Below are positions 1 through 8,845 of a stretch of DNA of 64,000 nt, piece by piece. Position 1 is the stretch's first letter. Each line of letters starts with the position of its first letter. The stretch lies in NCBI RefSeq assembly GCF_029946005.1, contig NZ_JAQSDR010000001.1:1-64000 (forward strand), in the 5' to 3' direction. Below the pieces are notes generated by a model. That model did no database searches and was not told where the DNA came from. It worked only from the letters and a program-made list of their open reading frames with translations. The DNA comes from Aquabacterium sp. Its GTDB lineage: Bacteria > Pseudomonadota > Gammaproteobacteria > Burkholderiales > Burkholderiaceae_C. The translations under genes were made by a program, and so were the position numbers.

Positions 1-32
1 GTCGCCCCGCCCGCCTCCGACTCATCCCTGAT

Positions 33-87
33 CGCCCCGCTGGTGGCGCAGCACGAACAAGGGCCGTGGTAGGCCACCAGCGGGGCG
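33..87. repeat. Perfect 15-bp inverted repeat (stem-loop) in intergenic DNA
   Basis: Bases 33-47 and 73-87 are perfect reverse complements (CGCCCCGCTGGTGGC and its complement), separated by 25 nt. The element lies beyond the 3' end of the minus-strand membrane protein gene that stops at 189. No T-run follows on either strand, so it is not a classical intrinsic terminator; it may be a REP-like element or a transcript-end stabiliser. Nothing else was recognised in bases 1-188. Confidence 0.6.
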
Positions 88-188
88 AACAAAGGGCTGG
101 GGCGGTCTCCTGCCTTGCTGAAGCCCTGCCGGAGGCCACCCCAGCCCGCGCCCCGCGCTGCCCGCCAAAACAAACCAGCTAAACCCTG

Positions 189-2003
189 CTAAGGCTTGGT
201 CTTGGTTGGCAACAACTCCCGCCAGCCATACACCCGCTCCGCTGGCGTGCACTGAAACGGCGCCTGCGCCATGTCAGGCTCGTCCTTGCACTCGTCCAGG
301 AAAGCCTGGCTGGTGGCATTGCGGAACTCCCTGAGTCGGTCCACCACAAAGCGCCCCTTGTCGACCTCGCCATGCTCGGCCAGTGAGCGCGCATAGGACA
401 TCATCAGCCGCGCGTCCACCAGGTTGTGCAAGGTTCGGTTGAAGGCCAGTGGTGGCTTGGACGGCTCGTCTTCCTCCACGCCGGTCACGTCGGCGTAATC
501 GGCCTGGTAGGCGAACCAGGTCGTGTGTTGACCAAACTTGATGCGCTCGCTCAAAGGCGCGGCGCCTTCGCGCGGCGAGTAGATGTTGGCGGCCGCCTGG
601 AAGTCCCAGGTGCACCATGCCGTGAAAATGGAGATCGCCAACGCGCCCGTCATCAAGGCCGAATGGGTGCTGGGGTCGACCGCCTGGGTGGCCTGGCCAG
701 GATCGGCCTGACGTGCCCGCGCGGCCAGTCCCATGCCCCAGGCGAAGGCCGTCGGCAGCAGGAAGTAACCGTACCAAAGCGGGTACTCCAGCAGGCTGTG
801 CAAGCCCACCAGGGTCACGATCACGGCGGTGGCCCCAGCAGGCGTGCCTGCGAAGGCTTGGCCTGGCAGGGGGGGCGTGCTTTTCAGGCCCGGGCCCAGC
901 AGGCCCCACAGCCCCCACAGGCTCAGGACCGTCATCAACACCGCCAGCGGCAGGCCAAACTCCACCGCCCACTGCAGCAGCACATTGTGGGTGTGGTCAA
1001 AGAAAGCGACCGGGCGGGTCGGGAAGGGCGTCAAGGTCCAGGCCAGGTTGAACTCGCCATAGCCCACGCCCGTCCAGGGGTGCGCGGCGATCAGGTCCAG
1101 CACGTTGGCCCAGATCTTGAAGCGCGAGCTGGAGATGTCACTGTGGTCGTGCAGGCGCGCTTCGGCCGCGAAGGCCACGCCCGTGTCCATGTGCGACCAC
1201 TGCCACATGCCGCCCCACCAGGCAGCATAAATGACCGGGGTCAGCATCAGCACCTGGCGCAGTCGCAAGGGCAGATCACGGTCCCGCCAACCCCACACCG
1301 CCAGCAAGAACATGGCGATCGTGCCCGTGCGCGAGGCGGTGAACACCACGCCGCCGATCATCAGCACGATGGCCCCGATGGCCAAAGGTTGCGGCCAGCG
1401 GCCCCGCGCACCCAGCCAGGCCACCGCGCAACACGACCACACCAGCAGGGTGCTGAAATGGTTAGGCTGGCGCAGATTGCCCACCGCGCGGCCGGGCATG
1501 GTGGGCTCCGCAATCCAGGTGCCGTCGGCCCAGACAGGGTGGAAAACCTGGATCAGCGCCAACACTATGCCCGCCACGCCCGCCCAGGCCAGCGCTTCGC
1601 AAAACACATCGAAGACGCGGTGGCCCTGGTCGCTCAAGCCCACGCGCCAAGCCACCACGAACACCAGCAGCGCTGACAAAGCCATGCCACCGCCCATCAT
1701 GGCCAAACCCAGGGGCAAGCCGCTGACGAAGGGTGCTGCCAGGGCCAGGCCGGCGTTCAGCAGCAGCATCACGGACAAGGCCCACATTGGTCCCTGGTGA
1801 AGGGTGGGCCTCAAGCCCTGCCCGCGCAGAATGGGCCCGGCCAGCGCGGCCGTCCACAGGCCCCAGCCAAACAAGGCCAGCACCTGGTTGTAAAACGTGA
1901 CGGAGGGCGACTCGTGGGCGGCCAACAAAGTGGGGCCGACGATGGCCAGCAGGGCCAGGGGCAGCCAGGCTTGCACGGACGGGAGCTTGGAAGTTGAACT
2001 CAT
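189..2003 (-). CDS. PglL/O-antigen-ligase-like membrane glycosyl-polymer transferase
   Basis: This 604-residue polytopic inner-membrane protein has about a dozen hydrophobic segments. A large loop near residue 335 carries the ligase-family signature G-V-G-Y-G-E-F followed by D-H-T-H-N-V. The C-terminal soluble part resembles the Wzy_C_2 region of PglL/PilO-type O-oligosaccharyltransferases, which move a lipid-linked glycan onto pilin or other proteins; true WaaL ligases share the fold, so the acceptor is not settled. I chose the ATG at 2003 because the hydrophobic region starts soon after it; a longer start at 2069 would nearly touch the divergent transporter gene. No glycan-synthesis genes lie nearby. 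Confidence 0.75.
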   Translation of the reverse strand: MSSTSKLPSVQAWLPLALLAIVGPTLLAAHESPSVTFYNQVLALFGWGLWTAALAGPILRGQGLRPTLHQGPMWALSVMLLLNAGLALAAPFVSGLPLGLAMMGGGMALSALLVFVVAWRVGLSDQGHRVFDVFCEALAWAGVAGIVLALIQVFHPVWADGTWIAEPTMPGRAVGNLRQPNHFSTLLVWSCCAVAWLGARGRWPQPLAIGAIVLMIGGVVFTASRTGTIAMFLLAVWGWRDRDLPLRLRQVLMLTPVIYAAWWGGMWQWSHMDTGVAFAAEARLHDHSDISSSRFKIWANVLDLIAAHPWTGVGYGEFNLAWTLTPFPTRPVAFFDHTHNVLLQWAVEFGLPLAVLMTVLSLWGLWGLLGPGLKSTPPLPGQAFAGTPAGATAVIVTLVGLHSLLEYPLWYGYFLLPTAFAWGMGLAARARQADPGQATQAVDPSTHSALMTGALAISIFTAWCTWDFQAAANIYSPREGAAPLSERIKFGQHTTWFAYQADYADVTGVEEDEPSKPPLAFNRTLHNLVDARLMMSYARSLAEHGEVDKGRFVVDRLREFRNATSQAFLDECKDEPDMAQAPFQCTPAERVYGWRELLPTKTKP

Positions 2004-2072
2004 CTGCCTATTGTCTCGCGTGCAAAGCCTCGGCCCAGCCTGGCCTTGCAAATGCAGGCAGACTGACAAGCT

Positions 2073-3302
2073 ATGTCGTCTTTGTCACCACTCACCCTTC
2101 AAAAAGAACGCTGGCTGTTGTGGAGCCTGGCCGCCGTCCAGTTCACCCACATCGTCGACTTCATGGTCATGATGCCCTTGGGGCCGCAGCTCACCCGCTT
2201 GTTTGCCTTGAGCGATGCGCAGTTTGGCTTGTTGGTGTCGGCCTATTCTTTGGCGGCCGGGGTGTCGGGCCTGCTGGCCTCTTTGGTGATCGATCGCTTC
2301 GAGCGCAAGCGGGCCTTGCTGACGCTTTACGCCGGTTTTGCCGTGGCGACCCTCGCCTGCGGACTCGCACCCACCTATGGCAGTTTGATGGGCGCTCGCA
2401 TCGCCGCGGGCGTCTTTGGCGGTGTGCTGGGGGCCTTGGTCCAGACCATCGTGGGCGACTCGATCGCGTTCGAACGGCGGGGTCGGGCCATGGGGGTGGT
2501 CATGGCCTCGTTTTCGCTGGCCACGGTGGCGGGCGTGCCGACCTCGCTGTGGCTGGCCAGCCGAGTCGGTTGGCATGGACCCTTTGTGGCCATCGCCCTG
2601 GCCTGCGTGCCGGTGTGGTTGGTGGCCTGGCGCGTGGTGCCTTCGCTGCATGGCCACCTGGCAGGCGCGGCCGCCGGCTCCTCGTTCAACCAACTGGGGC
2701 GCGTGCTGGCCGACGTCAACCACTGGCGCGCATTTGGCCTGTCGGCCCTGCTCGTGCTGGGCAGCTTCAGCATCATTCCCTACATCACCATCTACACCAC
2801 CACCAACCTGGGCCTCAGCCAGGAGCAGGTTCCGCTGATCTACCTGGTTGGAGGCGTGGCCACGCTGTTCACTGCCCGCCTTTGGGGCCAGTTGGCAGAC
2901 CGTCACGGCAAGGTGCTGGTATTCCGGCTGATCAGTCTGGTGGCGGTGGTGCCCATGCTGATCCTGACGCACATGCCGGCGGCACCCGTGGCCGTGCTGA
3001 TCTTGGTCACCACGGCGTTTTTCATCTTCGTCTCGGGCCGCATGGTGCCCGGCATGGCCCTGTTGACGGAGGCGCCGCCACCGGCCATGCGAGGCGCTTT
3101 CATGAGCGTCAATGGTGCCCTTCAATCGGGTGCCATGGGCCTGGCCGCCTGGCTGGGCGGGGCGCTCATTTCGCGCACGCCCGATGGCCTGGTGCAGGGC
3201 TACGGCCGCACCGGCTGGCTGGCCCTGGCTTCTACCCTGGTCATGGTCTGGTGGGTTGGCCAATTGCGCCTGCACAAGGCGGTACAAACCCCTGTCATTT
3301 GA
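2073..3302 (+). CDS. Major facilitator superfamily transporter
   Basis: This 409-residue protein has the 12 hydrophobic segments of an MFS carrier. The loop between segments 2 and 3 reads D-R-F-E-R-K-R, a variant of the MFS motif A (GxxxDRxGR/K). It looks most like AraJ/Bcr-type drug or sugar efflux permeases and should be a proton-driven exporter in the inner membrane. The substrate cannot be read from the sequence. It is divergent from the PglL-like gene, with only 69 bp between the starts, so the two promoters must overlap. Confidence 0.85.
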   Translation: MSSLSPLTLQKERWLLWSLAAVQFTHIVDFMVMMPLGPQLTRLFALSDAQFGLLVSAYSLAAGVSGLLASLVIDRFERKRALLTLYAGFAVATLACGLAPTYGSLMGARIAAGVFGGVLGALVQTIVGDSIAFERRGRAMGVVMASFSLATVAGVPTSLWLASRVGWHGPFVAIALACVPVWLVAWRVVPSLHGHLAGAAAGSSFNQLGRVLADVNHWRAFGLSALLVLGSFSIIPYITIYTTTNLGLSQEQVPLIYLVGGVATLFTARLWGQLADRHGKVLVFRLISLVAVVPMLILTHMPAAPVAVLILVTTAFFIFVSGRMVPGMALLTEAPPPAMRGAFMSVNGALQSGAMGLAAWLGGALISRTPDGLVQGYGRTGWLALASTLVMVWWVGQLRLHKAVQTPVI

Positions 3303-3510
3303 GTGCGAATCAGGCGCTGTTCAGCGCGATTCAACTGCTTTGCGGGGTTTCTTCACAGAGCTGGGTTTCTCAATGTAAACACTGATGTCATGGGCTTGTC
3401 ATCTGGCCGTGTCAGGCGCAAACTGAACTTCTGGTTGGCCGTTTTTTCAAGCCTTCGGGGCTGCAGCCAGCCGGATGTCCTCAACCCTTCTGCGCTCGAA
3501 AGGATGCAGT

Positions 3511-3870
3511 ATGAATTTGACGATCAGTGGGCACCACCTGGAAGTTACCGCCGCTTTGCGTGAGTACGTTCTCACCAAGTTAGAGCGAGTAACCCGACAT
3601 TTTGACCAAGTGGTGGACGTTACCGTTCTACTCAGTGTTGAAAAGCAAAAGGAAAAGGATCGAAGGCAGAAGGCCGAAGTCAATTTGCACGTCAAGGGAA
3701 AGGACATCTTTGTTGAGACCGCCCACGAAGACCTCTACGCCGCCATTGATCAATTGATGGACAAGCTTGATCGTCAGGTCTGCCGCCACAAGGACCGCGT
3801 GCAAGACCACCACCACACCTCATTCAAGCGTCATGAAGGCGCCACCAACTGGGACGCCGCCATTCAATGA
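3511..3870 (+). CDS. hpf: Ribosome hibernation-promoting factor (short form)
   Basis: The 119-residue product is a short HPF/RaiA-type protein. It begins [13 protein letters not shown], has the typical beta-alpha-beta-beta-beta-alpha pattern, and ends in a basic, His-rich tail. HPF binds the 30S A/P-site region and drives 100S ribosome dimer formation in stationary phase. The start at 3511 has an AAAGGA ribosome-binding site at 3499-3504; an upstream in-frame ATG at 3475 lacks one. In many proteobacteria hpf follows rpoN and precedes ptsN; here ptsN follows but rpoN is absent. Its transcript probably ends at the terminator at 3945-3967. Confidence 0.9.
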   Translation: MNLTISGHHLEVTAALREYVLTKLERVTRHFDQVVDVTVLLSVEKQKEKDRRQKAEVNLHVKGKDIFVETAHEDLYAAIDQLMDKLDRQVCRHKDRVQDHHHTSFKRHEGATNWDAAIQ

Positions 3871-3896
3871 GCTTCACCCCCAACTCCAGCATCCAG

Positions 3897-3967
3897 CTTG
3901 GTGCCACCTGATGGTGGGACGCCCGTGCAGGCATGCACCAAGTTAACGGCCCTTCGGGGCCGTTTTT
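3897..3967 (+). ncRNA. Structured RNA in the hpf 3' region: three-way junction plus terminator
   Basis: Bases 3897-3904 (CTTGGTGC) pair perfectly with 3935-3942 (GCACCAAG). Inside that 8-bp stem are two small hairpins, 3905-3908 with 3913-3916 (CACC/GGTG, TGAT loop) and 3921-3923 with 3930-3932 (GCC/GGC). Two bases later a perfect terminator hairpin begins. The whole makes a compact three-way junction directly coupled to a terminator, starting 26 nt after the hpf stop codon. It could be a 3'-UTR-derived small RNA or a regulatory element ahead of ptsN. I do not recognise the family. Confidence 0.4.
3945..3967 (+). terminator. Rho-independent terminator after hpf
   Basis: An 8-bp perfect stem (AACGGCCC, 3945-3952; GGGCCGTT, 3957-3964) with a TTCG tetraloop is followed by Ts to 3967. 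It separates hpf from ptsN transcriptionally. Confidence 0.9.
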
Positions 3968-4168
3968 CATGCAATGCGCAAAATGGGGCAGCCGTAGAGT
4001 GAATTTGTTGAGTTTGCGGCTTGCTGCGCTGCAGCAATCGGTGCAGAATCCCCTGAATCAGTGGGTGTTGCGGCACCCGAACAGCAGTCATCGGTTCCTA
4101 TAATCCGCCCCTCATCCGTCCCGAGGGTGGGGGTCAAGGTTCCAACCGTCGCCCCCGCTTGTATCAAG

Positions 4169-4639
4169 ATGAATCGACTCTCAGCCATCCTTCCTGCCAG
4201 CCAAGTGGTCGTGGATCTGGACGCCAGCAGCAAGAAGCGTGTGTTCGAGCACGCCGGCCTGTTGTTCGAAAATCATCACGCCATTGCTCGCGCCACCGTG
4301 ACGGACAACCTGTTTGCGCGTGAGCGCCTGGGCTCCACCGGTTTGGGGCACGGCGTGGCCATCCCTCACGGGCGCATCAAGGGCCTGAAAAACCCCTTGG
4401 CAGCCGTCATCCGGCTCAAGCAGTCCATCCCCTTCGATGCACCTGATGACGAGTCCGTCAATCTGCTGATTTTTTTGCTGGTGCCCGAGGCGGCCACGCA
4501 GCGGCATCTGGAAATCCTGTCCGAGATCGCCGAGTTGCTGTCCGACCGCGAACTGCGCGAGCGGCTCAAAACCGAAGGCGATGCTGCCAAGGTGCATGAA
4601 TTGATCGAGCGCTGGCAGCCGCTCAAATCGGTGGCCTAA
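4169..4639 (+). CDS. ptsN: Nitrogen-regulatory PTS IIA protein (EIIA-Ntr)
   Basis: The 156-residue protein is a PTS EIIA domain of the nitrogen branch. The phosphorylated histidine is H67 in the motif [10 protein letters not shown]. It receives phosphate from EI-Ntr through NPr and regulates potassium transport, sigma-54 genes and other targets rather than sugar uptake. The ATG at 4169 matches the usual family N terminus. A perfect TATAAT at 4099-4104 suggests its own promoter downstream of the hpf terminator, although no good -35 was found. hprK follows 7 nt after the stop codon, so the two are probably co-transcribed. Confidence 0.93.
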   Translation: MNRLSAILPASQVVVDLDASSKKRVFEHAGLLFENHHAIARATVTDNLFARERLGSTGLGHGVAIPHGRIKGLKNPLAAVIRLKQSIPFDAPDDESVNLLIFLLVPEAATQRHLEILSEIAELLSDRELRERLKTEGDAAKVHELIERWQPLKSVA

Positions 4640-4646
4640 GCCCCGG

Positions 4647-5609
4647 ATGAGTGCCAAAGACCTTGCCGTGATCAGCGCCGAAGCGCTGTTTGAAGCCAAC
4701 CGCACCGCCCTGCACTGGGAATGGATCGCAGGCCACGCTCACCCCGAGCGCCGTTTTGACGAAGAAGCCGTCAAGGCCGCGCAGTCCGCCGCCGACCTGG
4801 TGGGCTACCTGAACTACATCCACCCCTACCGGGTGCAGATCGTGGGCAGGCGCGAGGCGGCCTACTTCAACAGCTCCACTCCTGAAGACCAGGAGCGCCG
4901 CATCCAGCGCATCGTGACCCTGGAGCCGCCCGTGGTGGTAGTGGCCGACGCGCAAGCGCCCTCTGACCGCCTGGTGGCCATGTGCGGCCGCGCCGGCATC
5001 CCCCTGTTCGTGACCTCCGAGCCCGCCGGTCACGTGATCGACGTGCTGCGCTCTTACCTCACGCAGCACTTTGCCGAGCGCCTCACGCGCCACGGCGTGT
5101 TCATGGACATCCTGGGCCTGGGCGTGCTGCTGACGGGCGAATCAGGCCTGGGCAAGAGCGAATTGGGCCTGGAATTGATCTCTCGTGGCCATGGCTTGGT
5201 GGCGGATGACGCGGTCGACCTGTACCGCGTCTCGCGCACCGCCATTGAAGGGCGCTGCCCCGAGTTGCTGCAAAACCTGCTGGAAGTGCGCGGCATTGGT
5301 TTGCTGGACATCAAGTCCATCTTTGGCGAGACGGCGGTGCGCCGCAAGATGCGCCTCAAGCTCATCGTCCACCTGGTCCGCAAAGAGACCATGGAGCGCG
5401 AGTTCGAACGCCTGCCCTACGAGCCCCTGTTCGAGGAGATCATGGCCGTTCCGATCCGCAAGGCGGTGATCGCCGTGGATGCCGGTCGAAATCTGGCCGT
5501 GCTGGTCGAGGCTGCCGTGCGCAACACCGTGCTGCAACTGCGCGGCATTGACACCTACAAGGAATTCATCGAGCGCCACCAGCGCGCACTGGACCGCAGC
5601 CAGGGTTGA
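4647..5609 (+). CDS. hprK: HPr kinase/phosphorylase
   Basis: The 320-residue product matches full-length HprK. The Walker A motif G-E-S-G-L-G-K-S lies at about residues 164-171 and is followed by the family signature around [11 protein letters not shown]. The enzyme phosphorylates or dephosphorylates Ser46 of HPr-like proteins. In Gram-negative bacteria with an incomplete PTS, as suggested here by the ptsN neighbour, it tunes regulatory PTS signalling rather than sugar uptake. The start is 7 nt after ptsN, and the gene abuts convergent fur with no spacer. Confidence 0.95.
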   Translation: MSAKDLAVISAEALFEANRTALHWEWIAGHAHPERRFDEEAVKAAQSAADLVGYLNYIHPYRVQIVGRREAAYFNSSTPEDQERRIQRIVTLEPPVVVVADAQAPSDRLVAMCGRAGIPLFVTSEPAGHVIDVLRSYLTQHFAERLTRHGVFMDILGLGVLLTGESGLGKSELGLELISRGHGLVADDAVDLYRVSRTAIEGRCPELLQNLLEVRGIGLLDIKSIFGETAVRRKMRLKLIVHLVRKETMEREFERLPYEPLFEEIMAVPIRKAVIAVDAGRNLAVLVEAAVRNTVLQLRGIDTYKEFIERHQRALDRSQG

Positions 5610-6068
5610 TCAGGCGTGGTGGCCAGCGCGTGGCAGGTTGAGCTTGCTGCCTGAGCAGCCGTCGCGGTTGCACACCACGTACAGCGACAAGGCGTGGTCC
5701 TGCAGCACGTAGCCGCGCTCCGTGGCGATTTCCTGCTGACGTAGTTCAATCTCGGCGTCGAAAAATTCTTCCACACGACCGCAGACCACGCACACCAGGT
5801 GGTCATGGTGCTTGCCTTCGTTCAACTCGAACACCGCCTTGCCGGTCTCGAAATGGTTGCGCGACAGGATGCCGGCCTGTTCGAACTGCATCAGCACGCG
5901 GTAAACCGTGGCCAGGCCGATGTCTGAGCCTTCGTTCAGCAGCACCTTGAACACGTCTTCCGCAGCCAGGTGGCGTTGGGGCGATTGCTGGAACACCTCC
6001 AAAATCTTGATGCGGGGCAACGTGGCTTTGAGTCCGCTGCTTTTGAGTTCTTCGGCGTGGGTGGTCAT
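5610..6068 (-). CDS. fur: Ferric uptake regulator Fur
   Basis: The 152-residue protein has an N-terminal winged helix beginning with the L-K-x-T-L-P-R-I-K motif. It also has the His-rich metal site H-H-D-H-L-V-C and the C-V-V-C zinc-type pair, with a further C-N-R-D-G-C pair near the C terminus. Fur uses Fe(II) to repress iron-uptake genes. It is divergent from bamE, an arrangement frequent in beta- and gammaproteobacteria. A GAATCG/CGATTC palindrome in the shared upstream region may be its own operator. Confidence 0.95.
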   Translation of the reverse strand: MTTHAEELKSSGLKATLPRIKILEVFQQSPQRHLAAEDVFKVLLNEGSDIGLATVYRVLMQFEQAGILSRNHFETGKAVFELNEGKHHDHLVCVVCGRVEEFFDAEIELRQQEIATERGYVLQDHALSLYVVCNRDGCSGSKLNLPRAGHHA

Positions 6069-6113
6069 GGGGCGGGCTCCGGCAATCGGCGGAGGCGCCT
6101 TTGGCCCCCGCTA

Positions 6114-6135
6114 GAATCGCTAATGATATCGATTC
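6114..6135. promoter_or_regulatory. Candidate Fur-type operator between fur and bamE
   Basis: Bases 6114-6119 (GAATCG) and 6130-6135 (CGATTC) form a perfect inverted repeat around an AT-rich centre (CTAATGATAT). Its size and AT-rich core resemble the 19-bp Fur box, and it sits 46 bp upstream of the fur start, so autoregulation is plausible. The match to the canonical GATAATGATAATCATTATC is only partial. Confidence 0.45.
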
Positions 6136-6249
6136 AATCCAAACCAGGCCAATGTGGGGCCAATGTTGCTGGTGCCTTGCTGCGCCGACCGGGCGGGTTG
6201 AGCGTTTGTGATGCACACTGTCTGGCTCCTTTCCAAGGGCGTTGATGCC

Positions 6250-6807
6250 ATGTTGATTTCCGTGACTTGTCGATCCCTTTTGAACCGATCCGTGCTGGCC
6301 CCCCTGGCCGCGATGACTTTGCTGGCCCTGTCAGCCTGCGGCACGCGTCTGAGCTCGCCCGAAACCCTGTTTGGCGTGATCCAGCCCTACCACATCGATG
6401 TGGTGCAGGGCAATGTGGTCACGCAAGAGGTCATGGCGCAGATCCAGCCCGGCCTGGGCCGCACCCAGGTGCGCGAAATCCTGGGCTCGCCCTTGCTGGC
6501 CGACCCCTTCCACGCCGATCGCTGGGACTACGTCTTCACCATTCACCGCCAAGGCGTGCCCGATCAGCAGCGCCGTGTCACCGTGTTTTTCAAAGGTGAT
6601 GTGGTGGAGCGTTTCGATGCCGATACCCTGCCCAGTGAGCACGAGTTCGTGGCCTCGATCGACAAGCCCACCAAGCTCAAAAAGCCACCGGCCAACCTGA
6701 CGGAGGCCGAGGTGGCCGCCTTGCCGGTGCCGGTCAAGACCGACGAAGTCCGCAAGGCACCGCAAGGCGCGGTGCGCGAGTACCCGCCACTGGAATCAGG
6801 CCGTTAA
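6250..6807 (+). CDS. bamE: Outer membrane assembly lipoprotein BamE (SmpA/OmlA)
   Basis: This 185-residue lipoprotein has a signal peptide ending in the lipobox L-S-A-C-G. The SmpA/OmlA domain follows, with the conserved stretch [12 protein letters not shown] and the W-D-Y-V-F region. BamE stabilises the BAM complex that inserts beta-barrel proteins into the outer membrane. I prefer the ATG at 6250, preceded by AAGGG, over the ATG at 6208, which would put 14 extra residues before the signal peptide. A Lys/Pro-rich C-terminal extension makes it longer than the E. coli protein of about 113 residues. Confidence 0.92.
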   Translation: MLISVTCRSLLNRSVLAPLAAMTLLALSACGTRLSSPETLFGVIQPYHIDVVQGNVVTQEVMAQIQPGLGRTQVREILGSPLLADPFHADRWDYVFTIHRQGVPDQQRRVTVFFKGDVVERFDADTLPSEHEFVASIDKPTKLKKPPANLTEAEVAALPVPVKTDEVRKAPQGAVREYPPLESGR

Positions 6808-6826
6808 CCACCCGGCCGTGAAAAAC

Positions 6827-7648
6827 ATGAGCACCAACCAAGCCATTCACAAGATTGCCATCGCAGGCGCCTCTGGCCGCATGGGCCGCATGTTGATCGA
6901 GGCCGTGCAGGCTGCCGAAGACTGCGCCTTGGGCGGCGCCCTGGACATCGCCAGCAGCCCGGCCATTGGCATCGACGCGCTGGCGTTTTCCGGCCAGCGC
7001 AGCGGCATCGACATCACCGCTGATTTGCGCACTGGCCTGAAAGACGCGCGCTTCATGATCGATTTCACCCGGCCGGAAGGTACGCTGGCGCACCTCAAGG
7101 TCTGCCGCGAACTGGGTGTGAAGGCCGTCATCGGCACCACCGGTTTCACACCGGCTCAGCTTGATGAAATCCGTGATGTGGCGCGCGACATCGCGATCGT
7201 CATGGCACCCAACATGAGCGTGGGCGTCAACGTGGTGCTCAAGCTGTTGGCCCAGGCCGCCAAGGCCCTCAAAGAGGGCTACGACATTGAGATCATCGAG
7301 GCTCACCACCGCCACAAAGTCGATGCCCCCAGCGGCACCGCACTGAAGATGGGCGAAGTGGTGGCCGAGGCCATCGGGCGCGACCTGAAATCCTGCGCGG
7401 TCTATGGCCGTGAAGGCGTGACCGGCGAGCGCGATCCCAGCACCATTGGTTTTGCCACCGTGCGCGGCGGCGACATCGTGGGCGACCACACCGTGCTGTT
7501 CGCCGGCATTGGCGAGCGCATCGAGATCACGCACAAATCGTCCAGCCGGTCCACCTACGCGCAGGGCAGTTTGCGCGCGGTGCGCTTCTTGGCGAACAAG
7601 CCGCATGGCCTGTTCGGTATGAACGACGTTCTGGAACTCGCGCCATGA
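6827..7648 (+). CDS. dapB: 4-hydroxy-tetrahydrodipicolinate reductase
   Basis: DapB reduces 4-hydroxy-tetrahydrodipicolinate with NAD(P)H in the lysine and diaminopimelate pathway. The 273-residue product shows the nucleotide-binding motif G-A-S-G-R-M-G-R near the N terminus. The catalytic motif [14 protein letters not shown] follows, with the paired histidines at about residues 160-161. A GTG at 6818, three codons upstream, is an alternative start, and neither has an obvious ribosome-binding site. The stop overlaps the next gene in ATGA, indicating coupling to the ExbB-like gene. Confidence 0.95.
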   Translation: MSTNQAIHKIAIAGASGRMGRMLIEAVQAAEDCALGGALDIASSPAIGIDALAFSGQRSGIDITADLRTGLKDARFMIDFTRPEGTLAHLKVCRELGVKAVIGTTGFTPAQLDEIRDVARDIAIVMAPNMSVGVNVVLKLLAQAAKALKEGYDIEIIEAHHRHKVDAPSGTALKMGEVVAEAIGRDLKSCAVYGREGVTGERDPSTIGFATVRGGDIVGDHTVLFAGIGERIEITHKSSSRSTYAQGSLRAVRFLANKPHGLFGMNDVLELAP

Positions 7649-8316
7649 CGGGTTTGTCTCATCTGTGGGCACAGGGGGACATCATTTCCAAGGCGGTGGC
7701 GGCCCTGTTGCTGCTGATGTCGATCGGCGCCTGGGTGGTTATCTTCTGGAAGGGCTGGATGTTGGCCCGTGCCCGCCACGACTTGGCGCGTGGCGTGCCG
7801 GCTTTCTGGCGCGCCGCCGACCTGGCCTCGGCCCGGCATACCCTGCAATCGGTGGACCGCGAAGCCGTGCTGCTGCCCCTGGTGGAGGCGGCCCAGGGGG
7901 TTTCGCAACCCGGCAGCCTGGAAGCCCAGGTGCAGCCCGAGGCCCAACTGACCCGCCGCCTGCGTGACAGCCTGCACGAGGTGCTCGGGCGCCTGCAGGC
8001 CGGGCAGGTGCTGCTCGCCTCCGTCGGTGCGGTCTCGCCCTTCGTGGGCCTGCTGGGCACGGTCTGGGGCATCTACCACGCCATGATGGGCATCAGCAAC
8101 GACGGCTCGGTCAGCCTCGACAAGGTGGCGGGCCCCGTGGGCGAGGCACTGATCATGACGGCGGCTGGCTTGGCCGTGGCCATCCCGGCCGTGCTGGCCT
8201 ACAACATCTTCGGCAAGATCGTGTCGGCCTGCGAAGCCGACCTGGAAGGTTTTGCCCACGACCTGCGCGAAGCCGTGCTGGGCCATCCGGCCCGCGGCGC
8301 AGGCCCGGACGCCTGA
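7645..8316 (+). CDS. MotA/TolQ/ExbB-type proton channel protein
   Basis: The 223-residue protein has an N-terminal membrane helix, a long cytoplasmic loop, and two C-terminal helices with the typical [13 protein letters not shown] segment. With the ExbD-like partner it forms a stator unit using proton motive force to energise TonB- or Tol-type work across the periplasm. No tonB, tolA or tolB is nearby, so ExbB and TolQ cannot be separated with certainty. It overlaps dapB by 4 nt, and the ExbD-like gene follows after 22 nt. Confidence 0.85.
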   Translation: MTGLSHLWAQGDIISKAVAALLLLMSIGAWVVIFWKGWMLARARHDLARGVPAFWRAADLASARHTLQSVDREAVLLPLVEAAQGVSQPGSLEAQVQPEAQLTRRLRDSLHEVLGRLQAGQVLLASVGAVSPFVGLLGTVWGIYHAMMGISNDGSVSLDKVAGPVGEALIMTAAGLAVAIPAVLAYNIFGKIVSACEADLEGFAHDLREAVLGHPARGAGPDA

Positions 8317-8338
8317 GCACCAAGGGAGCAAGCACGCC

Positions 8339-8782
<444 letters not shown>

Positions 8783-8845
8783 CGACAATGGCGGTGCGCC
8801 CGCTGGCGCACAATGGGCTTGTATTGACTGCTGCCCAGGAGTGGT

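Noticed and set aside
426-1676. Long open frame opposite the PglL-like gene
   Set aside because: It is the antisense shadow of a GC-rich membrane protein gene; the translation is low-complexity Arg/Gln/His/Gly with no domain character, while the minus strand reads as a clear ligase-type protein.
2085-3287. 400-codon open frame antisense to the MFS transporter
   Set aside because: Composition is His/Gln/Gly/Arg-rich and it mirrors the MFS gene exactly, so it is a shadow of high GC at third positions.
3445-3475. T-run next to an AGCC/GGCT hairpin upstream of hpf
   Set aside because: The T-run precedes the hairpin rather than follows it on the plus strand, and the stem is only 4 bp, so it is not a terminator for either strand.
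3905-3942. Possible mini-ykkC (guanidine-II) RNA after hpf
   Set aside because: Guanidine-II needs two hairpins with ACGR loops; here only one GGGAC-like stretch occurs and the architecture is a three-way junction.
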